Source: G963677085 sp963677085
Lineage (GTDB): Bacteria; Planctomycetota; Planctomycetia; Pirellulales; Thermoguttaceae
Assembly (NCBI GenBank): GCA_963677085.2
Contig: CAXXFH010000004.1
Span: forward strand, 1,550,001 to 1,614,000
Length of the DNA stretch: 64,000 nt
Reading direction: 5' to 3'
Numbering within the stretch: the stretch's first letter is position 1; every line of letters starts with the position of its first letter. Below the pieces are notes generated by a model. The model did not search any database and had not been told where the DNA came from. It saw nothing but the letters and a program-made list of their open reading frames with translations. This document shows, piece by piece, positions 25,666 through 35,917 of the stretch. A program made the position numbers and the translations under genes.

Positions 25666-27078
25666 TCACTCCCAACGCCTAACCCCCTCCTCCACCACCG
25701 TGCATATTCGGTCGAGTTCTTCCCGCGATATGGCTAGCGGGGGCATAATCACCAGCACGTTGCCCAACGGCCTCAGCCACACGCCCTGCCCTCGGGCGTA
25801 GTCGCAGATACGCATACCACGCTTCTGTTCCCAAGGACACGGCTGCTTCGTCGCGCGGTCTTCGACCAATTCGATGCCGGCAATCAGGCCGCGTTGTCGC
25901 ACGTCACCCACATGAGGTAGCCGGGCAATCCCTGCAAGGTGCTCGGCCAGACGATCGATCTTTTCCGGTAGCTTTGCTAGCGTTTGCTCTTCGTCGAAAA
26001 CGTCCAAGGTGGCCAGCGCCACGGCCGCTCCCAACGGGTTGCCGCCGTACGTGTGGCCGTGAAAAAACGTCTTGCTCGCCGCGTAGTCGCCCAAAAAGGC
26101 GTTCCAAATGTCGTCCGTGGCCAGGGTGGCGGCCATCGGCAAGTAGCCACCGGTAAGGCCTTTGGCCAGGCAGAGCAAGTCGGGCGAAACGTCTTCGTGC
26201 TCGCAGGCAAACATCCGGCCCGTGCGACCGAAGCCCACGGCCACTTCGTCGGCAATCAGCAACACGTCGTACTCGCGACACAACTGGGCTACTCCGCTGA
26301 GATATCCGGGCGGATGCATAATCATTCCCGCGGCTGCTTGCACGAGCGGTTCGATCACCAACGCGGCAATCCGCTCGTGATGTTCGTCGAACACTTGGCG
26401 AAGCTGTCCAAGACTATGTCCGAGCAACTGCTCGGCAGCCACGCCCTGTGGCGGGCGATACGGATTGGGCCCCGGCACGCGCAACACCTCGAACAACAGC
26501 GGTTGGAACATGGTGTGGAACCGTTCGACACCGCCGACACTCACACTGCCCAAAGTGTCGCCGTGGTACGCGTCCCCGAGAGCCACGAAAGTTGTCTTTT
26601 TCGGGCGCGGATCGCTGCGTTGTTGCCAGTACTGAAAGGCCATCTTCAGGGCCACCTCGACGGCCGTCGCTCCGTCGTCGGAGAAGAAGACGTGGTTGAG
26701 CCCCTCGGGCGTCAGATCCACCAGCCGGCGTGCCAGCTTGATCGTCGTCGGGTTCGACATGCCCAGCGATGTGACGTGGGCCACCCGATCGAGTTGATCG
26801 CGGATTGCCGCATCGAGCTTCGGATGGCGGTGACCGTGGACATTGCACCAAAGGCTGCTCACACCGTCGAGGTAACGATTGCCCTCGGCATCGATCAGCG
26901 TACACCCCTCGGCCCGTTCGACGATAAACGGCTCGTACTCGGCCATCTGCGTAAAGGCATGCCAAACAAGCTGCCGGTCCCAGACGCGTAATTGTTCGAC
27001 TGTGGACTCCGAGGCAACTGTGGGCTCAGGCGTATTCGAGACGGCAGAAGACGACGTCGTCTTGGGAGTGGCATGCAT
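25666..27078 (-). CDS. bioA: Adenosylmethionine-8-amino-7-oxononanoate aminotransferase
   Basis: 470 aa from the Met at 27078 (MHATPKTT); the frame stays open to 27150 but the extra residues look non-native. It transfers an amino group from SAM to KAPA to give DAPA in biotin synthesis. Signs: HAFTQMAEYEPFIVERAEG at the start of the fold, GHRHPKLDAAI, VFFSDDGATAVEVALKMAFQ, the PLP lysine in LCLAKGLTGGYLPM and FFHGHTYGGNPLG. No Shine-Dalgarno stands out. No other bio gene is in the window. Confidence 0.93.
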   Translation of the reverse strand: MHATPKTTSSSAVSNTPEPTVASESTVEQLRVWDRQLVWHAFTQMAEYEPFIVERAEGCTLIDAEGNRYLDGVSSLWCNVHGHRHPKLDAAIRDQLDRVAHVTSLGMSNPTTIKLARRLVDLTPEGLNHVFFSDDGATAVEVALKMAFQYWQQRSDPRPKKTTFVALGDAYHGDTLGSVSVGGVERFHTMFQPLLFEVLRVPGPNPYRPPQGVAAEQLLGHSLGQLRQVFDEHHERIAALVIEPLVQAAAGMIMHPPGYLSGVAQLCREYDVLLIADEVAVGFGRTGRMFACEHEDVSPDLLCLAKGLTGGYLPMAATLATDDIWNAFLGDYAASKTFFHGHTYGGNPLGAAVALATLDVFDEEQTLAKLPEKIDRLAEHLAGIARLPHVGDVRQRGLIAGIELVEDRATKQPCPWEQKRGMRICDYARGQGVWLRPLGNVLVIMPPLAISREELDRICTVVEEGVRRWE

Positions 27079-27204
27079 GGAATTACCCGAAATCGAGGCA
27101 AGAACAAACCGTTTATGATAGCATTCGCAGGCCCTTGCATAAAGTCGCAACCGCTGATTGCGCTCGCTACGGTGTGCCCGCCGTGAATTAAGCAGTTTAG
27201 CCCG

Positions 27205-27366
27205 GATTTCTCACCACAGAGGCCACGGAGTCGGTTGCACGGAACAACTTATGAAAACGGTTTTCCAACGGTCGGCCATCAGGTAAACGGCTTTCGGTCC
27301 GCAGCATACCTTCCCTTCTCAGTGTCCTCCGTGCCTCCGTGGTTAATTCGGCTGTGAGAAATTCAG
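27205..27366. repeat. CACAGAGGCCACGGAG-type inverted repeat
   Basis: ATTTCTCACCACAGAGGCCA at the left and the inverted CTCCGTGCCTCCGTGGTTAA ... GTGAGAAATTC at the right. Repeats of this kind are common non-coding elements in planctomycete genomes. Confidence 0.65.
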
Positions 27367-27384
27367 GTTAACCCGCCATAAATT

Positions 27385-27492
27385 CCCAGGGCGGCAGGGC
27401 CGCCAACCAAACAGTGCTGTCGCATCCAGGCAAGATGCCGCTCCCGCTGGTCGCTAGTCTTTGTCAAAAACTTAACGATCTATGAGGTTAGT
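27385..27492 (-). repeat. Dispersed ~110-bp repeat (GATCGTTAAG family), copy 3
   Basis: Reverse orientation of the unit: CCAGGGCGGCAGGGCCGCC first, then CTCCCGCTGGTCGCTAG and CTTAACGATC at the end, followed by TGAGGTTAGTGG. Confidence 0.9.
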
Positions 27493-27767
27493 GGCACAGT
27501 GGGCTTATCATGCTCCCTGGTTTTCACGCGGCAGCGTGGGAACGAGAGTTAACGCAAAGAGTTCGAAGGCCCGCCGAAAACGCGGCCCCCGGTCGTGGAT
27601 ACCCACACGACGCCGGGCGATTGCCTCCTTGTCTCGCCCTACCCTCGACCAATAATTCCATCGTTTCAGGGGGGAGTGGGGAGTAACGTCGGCCGCACGG
27701 CCTTGTCGGCACCACCGGCCGTAGAACCAGCGACCAGAAAAACTCTGGCCGGAAAGGAGATGAGAAC

Positions 27768-28514
27768 ATGACCCATCTTTCAATGCTTGTGAAGCAACCG
27801 AGTACCTTGTTGCTTGCTCTAATGATGATCGGCTTGTGCTTTTTAGGCTTCTGTATCGTGGGATGCACCGAGACGGCAAGCCAGCCGGGAGCAACCGGAA
27901 GCGCCGAATCGCAACAAGGCGAGGAAGGAAAATCGCAAGAAAAGTCGGAAGAGACAGCACAGACTTCGCGCGAGGAAGGACCGCGACAGGTTGAGGCGAT
28001 GAAACCGGTCATCCCGGAAAAACCCTCCACCGAGATGCAAACCCGCAAAGACATCGTCGACACGGCCGTTGCCGCAGGCACCTTCAAAACCTTGGCCAAA
28101 GCCCTGGTGGCAGCCAAGTTGATCGACACACTGAAGAGCGAAGGGCCGTTCACGGTGTTCGCTCCCAACGACGAAGCGTTTGCCGCACTGCCGGAAGGCA
28201 AACTCGACGAATTGCTCGACAACCCTGAAGAGCTCAAACAAGTGCTGCTCTACCACGTCGTGCCGGGCCGGGTGCTGGCTGCCGAAGTGGTTAAGCTCGA
28301 CACGGCCAAGACGGTCAACGGCCAGCCGTTGAAGATCGACGCCAAAAACGGAAAGGTAATGATCGACGACGCGGAAGTCACCCAGACCGACATCCTCTGC
28401 AACAATGGGGTGATCCACGTGATCGATGCCGTGTTGTTGCCCAGCGAGGAAAAGCAGCCGTCTACGAAACTCAAGGAAGTTCCCGGGAAGATGATGCCGG
28501 AAAAGACCAACTGA
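27768..28514 (+). CDS. Fasciclin-domain lipoprotein
   Basis: 248 aa. Strong AAGGAG upstream. Lipoprotein signal with the lipobox IVGC (Cys ~33). After a Glu/Gln/Ser linker, residues ~90-235 are one FAS1 domain: DIVDTAVAAGTFKTLAKAL, LKSEGPFTVFAPNDEAF, LLYHVVPGRV and the end CNNGVIHVIDAVLLP. FAS1 domains mediate adhesion between secreted proteins or to surfaces. Single transcription unit, ending before a bidirectional terminator. Confidence 0.92.
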   Translation: MTHLSMLVKQPSTLLLALMMIGLCFLGFCIVGCTETASQPGATGSAESQQGEEGKSQEKSEETAQTSREEGPRQVEAMKPVIPEKPSTEMQTRKDIVDTAVAAGTFKTLAKALVAAKLIDTLKSEGPFTVFAPNDEAFAALPEGKLDELLDNPEELKQVLLYHVVPGRVLAAEVVKLDTAKTVNGQPLKIDAKNGKVMIDDAEVTQTDILCNNGVIHVIDAVLLPSEEKQPSTKLKEVPGKMMPEKTN

Positions 28515-28573
28515 TCACTGTCGAGCAAGCCACGAGAAACTGCCCCGCCGCAACCGTCTTGCCAGCCAGCCCC

Positions 28574-28611
28574 AAAAAAGAGCGCCGTTGTCCTTGCGGA
28601 GAACGGCGCTC
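28574..28611. terminator. Bidirectional intrinsic terminator
   Basis: Perfect 10-bp arms GAGCGCCGTT (28580-28589) and AACGGCGCTC (28602-28611) with loop GTCCTTGCGGAG. On the minus strand the hairpin is followed by CTTTTTTGGGG; on the plus strand by GGTTGTTCTTGTTT. It separates the convergent fasciclin and PEP-CTERM genes. Confidence 0.8.
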
Positions 28612-28664
28612 GGTTGTTCTTGTTTGCCAGCATGAGCTGGCGGCCTGACTGCTTTGACCTTACG

Positions 28665-28727
28665 GATGCCAGGGGCAGCTTACCTGCCTCTGGTTCGGCA
28701 AGGGCGGGCAACCCGCCCATCGCACTC
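28665..28727. repeat. Dispersed hairpin repeat (second copy of the 6199 family)
   Basis: GGGCAGCTTACCTGCC and GGGCGGGCAACCCGCCC blocks in the same order and spacing as the repeat at 6199-6260. Confidence 0.6.
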
Positions 28728-28769
28728 GTCACGCGAGTTGTTGCCTCCGAATCTTTCGAGCGTTCAGCA

Positions 28770-29552
28770 CTACCGCTTGCGGTACCACGCCACAAAAGCC
28801 GCCAAGGCCAAGCCGCTGAGCATGAATATCGAGGATGGCTCAGGAACGGTGAACTGGCCGCTGGCGACGATGGTTCCCGAGCCACTAGCGGTCACGGTAA
28901 CAAGATCTTCATACAATATCTCGTCGAACATGACCGGAAACGCGACACTCACATTGTAGGTGGCCACTCCCCCGTTGACTGAGTCCAAGACAACCGTAAC
29001 CGTCCCGTCAACACCATCCTGTCCCGCCGCGACCATATTGTCTGTGGCAAAGTCGAAATGTTCCTCGAAACTCACCAACCCACTGCTTACGGCGTCAGCC
29101 TGTCCTTCATCGAGAACGAATTCATGCGCATTCGTGGGAAACGTGGTACCAGAGACTGCTCCGAACGGGCTTGGCGTCCTCAGATAGCCACCCACATCCT
29201 TAATCTCGGCATTCAGTGAGCCTAAGATGCCGAGATCGAATGCATAAAGTAAAGACGTGTTGGTGGCTTCGAAGTGGCCACCAGTGAACGAAATCCCTGT
29301 TACAGCGTCAACATCGCCCAAGGAGAAAAAATCGATCTCCAAGTCGGTCACAATATTGCCAACCAACCCTGTGCTATCCGTCTGGGTTGTACCCGAGACA
29401 TCCAGATCGAGGTTCAAGGTGTTGGCATCTGCCGTCACCGGATCCAACGTCAAGTCGATCCCCGTCACCACGACCGCTGAACTCGGCACGGGAAACGCCA
29501 GACACACGGCTAACACTGTCACAAACACGGTCGAGATGTGCTCTGCCTTCAT
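28770..29552 (-). CDS. PEP-CTERM sorted surface protein
   Basis: 260 aa from the Met at 29552, with AAAGGAGA 8 bases upstream; the longer frame (to 29660) is rejected. Signal peptide (FVTVLAVCLAFPVPSSA), an ectodomain rich in Gly, Thr, Asp and Val with no recognised motif, and the sorting signal VPEPSSIFMLSGLALAA then WYRKR. It is convergent with the fasciclin gene; the two may both serve surface adhesion (inference). Confidence 0.88.
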   Translation of the reverse strand: MKAEHISTVFVTVLAVCLAFPVPSSAVVVTGIDLTLDPVTADANTLNLDLDVSGTTQTDSTGLVGNIVTDLEIDFFSLGDVDAVTGISFTGGHFEATNTSLLYAFDLGILGSLNAEIKDVGGYLRTPSPFGAVSGTTFPTNAHEFVLDEGQADAVSSGLVSFEEHFDFATDNMVAAGQDGVDGTVTVVLDSVNGGVATYNVSVAFPVMFDEILYEDLVTVTASGSGTIVASGQFTVPEPSSIFMLSGLALAAFVAWYRKR

Positions 29553-29887
29553 CAGTCGTCTCCTTTGTATTCCGAAATCGCAGAGGACCGGACACCAAGA
29601 CGAAAAAGACTGAAAAGCTACCCCACCGCAAAATCTGCCGCCCTGGCCTAGTGGCCACACCCCTTACAATTACCCCCACGCTACAACGACGTCAAGTTTT
29701 TTGATAATTTTCTAACCCCTATTGCGAATATACACACAATACCCATAAGTAATACACTGCATCTGGCAGATAAGATGCGGTCTATCGGCGCGACAGACGG
29801 GCGAAGCCGCTTACGGCTCGATCGTTGCGGGAAAGAATGTGGGAAAACGGCGACGCGTCGGAATCGTGGGCGGTAATAGGCGATGCG
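29553..29887. other. Non-coding region with AT-rich block and a REP palindrome
   Basis: 29690-29780 is unusually AT-rich and could carry the promoter of the minus-strand PEP-CTERM gene (a TTGACG lies on the minus strand near 29695), but no convincing -10 follows. A GCGAAGCCGC-type palindrome is at 29801-29818. Confidence 0.45.
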
Positions 29888-30669
29888 CTATTCCCAGCTA
29901 AGCACCACGGGGGCGCCGACCTCGATCCCCAACCGTTCGGCCGCGTTGTCGCCCACCAGGGCCAGTTCGACGCGTCCCCTCGATCCCACCACGGCCACGA
30001 AGGCACCGTAGGGTTGGTCGGCGTAGGCGCGGTAGATTCCCCACGTTTCGTAGATATTACAGACCACACACACCCGTTCGTCGGTCGGTCGGCCGGCCAG
30101 AACCTCGGCCTTGATGTTGGTGATCAGGTTGCCGAACGAGTCGACCTCCAGCACCATGCCTTCCACCCGGGTGGACGTAATACGCACCTTCGGCCATTCG
30201 AAATCGGTCAGACCGGTGACCGTGGGACCCAACTTCGCCGGGTCCAGCCCCAGGCTCAGGCGAGCCGCCACCGGGGCCATGATGTCGCGACCGTGAAACG
30301 TGTTCGAGACAGGTTTGAGCCAATACGCCGGATCGGTCAGCTCGACAATCTGACTGGGTCGGGTCCGGTCGACTAGCCGGCTCAGCAGGCCGTTGTCGGG
30401 AGCGATGTAGTGGTGCTCACCGATGTGAGCGTAGACAATCGCCCGATCGGTCCCCACACCCGGATCGATCACCGCAACGTGGATCGTGTCGGGAGGAAAC
30501 CATTCGGTGGTATCGTCGAGCACAAGCGCTCCGCGACGGACATCCTGGGGAGGAACATCGTGGGAAAGATCAACCACCATGGCCGCCGGGTTGATCGAGA
30601 GGATCACCCCTTTCATGGCCGCCACATAAGGGCTGCCCGTGCCAAAATCGGTGGTTAGCGTGATGATGC

Positions 30670-30673
<4 letters not shown>
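29888..30673 (-). CDS. S-adenosyl-L-methionine hydrolase (adenosine-forming), DUF62 family
   Basis: 261 aa. The family hydrolyses SAM to adenosine and methionine with an activated water and is related to the SalL/fluorinase enzymes. Motifs: TTDFG (7-11), HDVPPQDVRRGA (~38-49), IDPGVGTDR (~69-77), APDNGLLS and the HGRDIMAPVA segment, with an SFGNLITNI motif in the C-terminal domain. The start overlaps the stop of gatB by 4 bp (ATGA), so it is the last gene of the rpmB-gat group. Why it goes with GatCAB is not obvious. Confidence 0.9.
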
Positions 30674-32141
<1,468 letters not shown>

Positions 32142-32145
<4 letters not shown>

Positions 32146-33692
32146 CGTTTTGTCTCCAACTTCGGCCACCGTGTGTGCCAGTCGGTCGCTCTTTGATACA
32201 TGGCCGCCCCGCGCAGCAATCGTTCTTCTTCAAACGTAGCGGCTTGCAGTTGCAGGCCGATGGGCAAACCGTCGTTGCTGAAACCGCAAGGCACCGAGAT
32301 GCCCGAGATGCCGGCCAGGTTCGTGCTTACCGTGTACAGGTCGAACAGGTACATCGCCAACGGGTCGTCGATCTTGTCGCCAATCTTAAACGCCGCGGTT
32401 GGCGTTACCGGTCCGGCGATCAGGTCGACCTCTTCGAACGCCCGATCGAAATCCTGGCGAATCAGCCGCCGCACAGCCAGGGCCTTTTTGTAGTAGGCGT
32501 CGTAGTAACCGGCACTCAATGCGTAGGTTCCCAACATGATCCGCCGCTTGACCTCCGGCCCAAAACCTTCGGCCCGGGTACGACGATACATGCGGATCAA
32601 CGGGTTGTCCAACTCGTCAATCGCCTGCTGGTCGCCCGCTTCTTGAAGCTGCTTTCGTTCGGCCGCCAACTCGGCCGCCATCGCCTTCTCGTCGGTTCGG
32701 TAGCCGTAGTGGACACCATCGTATCGAGCCAAGTTACTGGAGGCCTCGCAGGGGGCGATGATGTAGTACGTGGCCACGGCGTACTTCGCATGCGGCAACG
32801 ACACCTCGCGCACCGTGGCGCCCAGCGACTTATAAACCTCGATCGCCTCGCGAACGGCCCGTTCCACGTCGGCGTCGAGCCCGTCGCCGAAGTACTCGGG
32901 CACAATCCCCAGCCGCAACCCTTCGAGCGGTTTGCCGACCGATTCGGCGTATCGAGGCACCGGCAGGTCGATCGACGTGGCGTCGCGCGTGTCGTGGCCG
33001 GCCAAGGTTTCCAGCAGCAGGGCCACGTCTTCGACACTTCCGGCCAACGGGCCAATCTGATCGAGACTACTGGCGAAAGCCACCAGCCCGTAGCGACTTA
33101 CCCGACCGTAGGTGGGCTTCAGTCCGGTCACGCCACAGAGGCCGGCCGGCCCACGAATCGATCCGCCCGTGTCGCTGCCGACCGACAGTGGCGCCATCCG
33201 AGCGGCCACACAGGCAGCCGCCCCCCCGCTAGACCCGCCAGGTATCCGGCTCAGGTCCCAAGGGTTGCCCGTGGGAAAAAAGGCCGAGTTCTCCGTCGAG
33301 GCCCCCATGGCAAATTCGTCCATGTTGGTCCGGCCGATCAACACGGCGTCGTCGGCCGTTAGCCGCTCGATCACCGTGGCGTTGTAAGGCGGTCGAAAAT
33401 TTTCGAGTATCCGCGACCCGCAGGTGGTGGGCACACCCCGCGTGCACAGCAAGTCTTTCACGGCCACGGGCAATCCGGCCAGCCGGCCCACGGGCTTACC
33501 GGCCTTGCGGCGTCCGTCGATCTCCTCAGCCCGGGCGAGCGCCTCTTCGGGAACCACCCGCAAGAAAGCCTTTACGGCCTCGTCGTGACGTTCGATCTGG
33601 TCGAGAAACGCCCGGGTGACCTCGACCGAGGTGACTTCGCCGGCCTTGAGTTGGGCAAGCAGTTCGGTGGCAGAGTGGTCGATCAGCGACAT
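32142..33692 (-). CDS. gatA: Aspartyl/glutamyl-tRNA(Asn/Gln) amidotransferase subunit A
   Basis: 516 aa from the Met at 33692 (MSLIDHSATELLAQLKAGEV); the upstream in-frame extension is not expected. Amidase-signature protein with the Ser-cisSer-Lys triad: Lys in LPVAVKDLLC, cis-Ser in PGGSSGGAAA and nucleophile Ser in SDTGGSIRGPA. It releases ammonia from glutamine and delivers it to GatB. Length fits the family (~480-500). It overlaps gatB by 4 bp and is 133 bp from gatC, with a dispersed repeat in that gap. Confidence 0.96.
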
Positions 33693-33770
33693 GGTGTTCA
33701 CCACTGGGGTGCAAGAACAATCGGAGAACCGTGCCAAGGGCTATGGGCGCGAGCGTCGTGTCCCTGTTCG

Positions 33771-33803
33771 ACACTGGCTGACCACCAGACAGTGGCACCC
33801 AAC
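33771..33803. repeat. CACTGGCTGAC-type palindromic repeat
   Basis: ACACTGGCTGACCACCAGAC and CAGTGGCACCC form a hairpin in the gatC-gatA gap. A second copy with the same order of blocks (CACTGGCTGAC, AGCCAGTGGCACCG) is at 39851-39881. Confidence 0.65.
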
Positions 33804-33825
33804 TCATCCGGACAGCTCAGGCAAA

Positions 33826-34119
33826 TTAGAGATCGCCCAACACGGCGGGCACGCGATAGCACTCATCGTCGCGGTTGGGTGCGTTCGACAAGGCCTCGTC
33901 CCGAGGCAGGCTTTCGCGCGTCTCGTCGCTGCGGAAGACGTTGGTCACATCCAGGGCATGGGCCATCGGCTCGACCGCCTCGGTATCGACCTCGCCGAGC
34001 AACTCCATGTAGCCAAGAATCCGACCCATCTGCTGGGTCATCGTGTCGAGCTCGTCCGGGCTGAGCCGCAAGCGACCCAGCAACGACACCTTTTCGACCT
34101 CTTTGCACGAGATAGCCAT
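33826..34119 (-). CDS. gatC: Aspartyl/glutamyl-tRNA amidotransferase subunit C
   Basis: 97 aa from the Met at 34119, with GGTG upstream. GatC is the small linker that wraps around GatA and stabilises the GatA-GatB complex. The sequence shows the expected VEKVSLLGRLRLSPDELDTM and the C-terminal MAHALDVTNVFRSDE segments. It lies 100 bp downstream of rpmB on the same strand, so rpmB-gatC-gatA-gatB may be one transcript. Confidence 0.93.
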   Translation of the reverse strand: MAISCKEVEKVSLLGRLRLSPDELDTMTQQMGRILGYMELLGEVDTEAVEPMAHALDVTNVFRSDETRESLPRDEALSNAPNRDDECYRVPAVLGDL

Positions 34120-34219
34120 GCTCACCGCCACCGTATTACGATCGCCCACGCTGATAGATCACCGAGCACAGCACAAGCTGTCGTCGGCGGGCACGACCGT
34201 GAGGCAATCGCGAGAAATC

Positions 34220-34498
34220 TCAACCCTTGGCTTCGGCCGCCTTGGGAAGCCGGAAGGGGGTGCTATGGACTTTCTTGGTAACCGCACCGCTACGGATGCA
34301 TTGGGCACAAAGACGCACCGTCTTGTGGGTGCCGTTTTCGGTGGTCACACGCACCTTTTGCAGGTTCGGCTTGAACTGTCGACGGCTGATCCCCGTGACC
34401 TTCGTACCAACCCCACCGAGGTATTTCGCTTTACCTCGATGCGACACGGAATTGCCCATCGCGGACTTTTTACCACAGACTTCGCAGACTTGAGCCAT
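34220..34498 (-). CDS. rpmB: 50S ribosomal protein L28
   Basis: 92 aa. L28 binds 23S rRNA in the large subunit. The two Cys pairs (CEVCGKK near the N-terminus and CAQCIRSG at 74-81) mark the zinc-binding form (C+). KVRVTTENGTHKTVRLC is the family core. GAGGAT lies 8 bases before the ATG. The end PKAAEAKG is a short polar tail. Confidence 0.95.
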   Translation of the reverse strand: MAQVCEVCGKKSAMGNSVSHRGKAKYLGGVGTKVTGISRRQFKPNLQKVRVTTENGTHKTVRLCAQCIRSGAVTKKVHSTPFRLPKAAEAKG

Positions 34499-35090
34499 GC
34501 CAATATCCTCAGCGCAACGCTTCTATTGAATCTCGGATTGCGGATACGGGTCGCCCGGCGGCACCCCTATTTTCCTCGCAGGAGGCTATCCTCAGCTATT
34601 TTGACCTACCCCCTTGAGCGATCGGCAGATGCCGAGGGAAACTCACAATATACCTTGCTTGGCGCCCGACGCAAGGGGGAAACCGCAAAGCGAAACAACC
34701 TCGCTTCGCAAGCCCCGTAGCCCCCTTGCCCCGTACCCTTGGGGAATCGGCCAGAAAACGGCAATACCACTGATCATCGGCCAAACCAGGGCCTCGGCTG
34801 ACTACGAATCGCCCAATTCCTCAACACCCCGCCGCCCCCCACGCCGCCGTAAACGCTACAATGGAGCTTTTATTTTGCCGGCCAGCGACGCCCAAGATTC
34901 CTGGCGGTGGCTCCAACATCTCGTTTTTTCGACCAGAAGCCACCAATCGCCCGGGAGTTTGCCAACGCCAACCGGCATGGAAAACCTATGGACTGCCCGG
35001 AAAATTGGCAAGTTATTCTTCGGTCGATCCTATGAATTTCACTCAGCGATTCCGCTGACAACCGCGTGTCTTTTCAGGAAAGCGGCCCCC
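34499..35090. other. Non-coding divergent region
   Basis: Separates rpmB from a plus-strand secreted protein. A TACAAT box lies at 34857-34862. The in-frame upstream part of the next gene's frame (from 34614) has no ribosome binding site and non-protein-like composition. No repeat recognised. Confidence 0.45.
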
Positions 35091-35771
35091 ATGACCCCAC
35101 TCGGTACTACTCTCGTTCGTCGTTCGTTTCGCCCGCTCGTATGGATCTGCCTCGCCGGACTATCACTGGGTAGCCGACCACAGGTTCTTTCCGCCGAGGA
35201 TCTGCCGACACCGATGGCCGCTCACCGCAAGGTGGCCGACGGCGCCGCGGCATCGATCCAGTTGGTCAACCAGCGACACCACACAAAATCATTGCTGATC
35301 GACTACCCCTGGCACGCCTTCGCGCAGGCGTCTGTGGAAGTCCGGCTGATCACCGAAAACGCGTCGCAGATCGACAAAGCGCGAATCTTGCCGATGTATT
35401 TCGTAGCCCAACGCTTCCACAACACCACCAAAACGCGTCTGTACGCCTGCCAAAACGCTGCCCAAAAGGGCAAGGCTTCGCGACGTGCCAAGATCGACGG
35501 TAGCGAGCTGGAAATCCTTGGCCGCTACAATACGCTCGATCTGCCCGCCGTGTGCGTCGCCCAAGCGTTTTCCGAAAAGGACGACGACGTGGTCGGTGCC
35601 GCGGCCAGCTTTCCGCTGCTTCAAGCATGGGCCCCTACGCCCCGGATGTTGCTGTTGGATCTGCCGCACGAATATTTCAACCACCCAGGCAAACTGCACA
35701 TCTGGTTCCTCCGGGGCACCCACACCGTGTGGTCGCAAACCCTGGACTGGCCCGGCTACGCAGCTCCGTAG
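35091..35771 (+). CDS. Exported protein of unknown function
   Basis: 226 aa from the ATG at 35091, with AGGAAAG upstream; the long upstream extension is rejected. Signal peptide (PLVWICLAGLSLGSRPQVLSA). The mature part has the style of a planctomycete extracytoplasmic protein: MYFVAQRFHNTTKTRLYACQ, ASFPLLQAWAPTPRMLLLDL and a final WSQTLDWPGYAAP. No family recognised. It precedes thiC by 146 bp; a functional tie to thiamine is not indicated. Confidence 0.7.
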   Translation: MTPLGTTLVRRSFRPLVWICLAGLSLGSRPQVLSAEDLPTPMAAHRKVADGAAASIQLVNQRHHTKSLLIDYPWHAFAQASVEVRLITENASQIDKARILPMYFVAQRFHNTTKTRLYACQNAAQKGKASRRAKIDGSELEILGRYNTLDLPAVCVAQAFSEKDDDVVGAAASFPLLQAWAPTPRMLLLDLPHEYFNHPGKLHIWFLRGTHTVWSQTLDWPGYAAP

Positions 35772-35917
35772 TCGTTTGCCGCAACGCCGTCGCCGATTGA
35801 CAATCCCCTACCGACCGCTAGGATGAACCGTTGCGGTCCATCCACACGATATTCACCTGGGCGCTGCCGGAATCCTACCGCGTCCACCCCTTTTGCTCCC
35901 ACGAAACCGTTGCTGTT

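Larger units (their letters stand above)
27079..27767. other. Repeat-rich non-coding region
   Basis: Holds an inverted repeat at 27205-27366 (CACAGAGGCCACGGAG and CTCCGTGCCTCCGTGG with TTTCTCAC/GTGAGAAA ends), copy 3 of the 110-bp repeat (27385-27492) and a CCTGGTTTTCACGCGGCAGCGTGGGAACGAG stretch in the 24342 style, then the leader of the fasciclin gene. No gene. Confidence 0.65.

Noticed and set aside
32175..33362. 395-codon frame antisense to gatA
   Set aside because: Fully inside gatA, whose own motifs are certain; high-GC genes often leave long open antisense frames.
35772..35917. Possible TPP riboswitch before thiC
   Set aside because: Searched by eye for the CTGAGA box and its partner stem; neither is visible in the short spacer.
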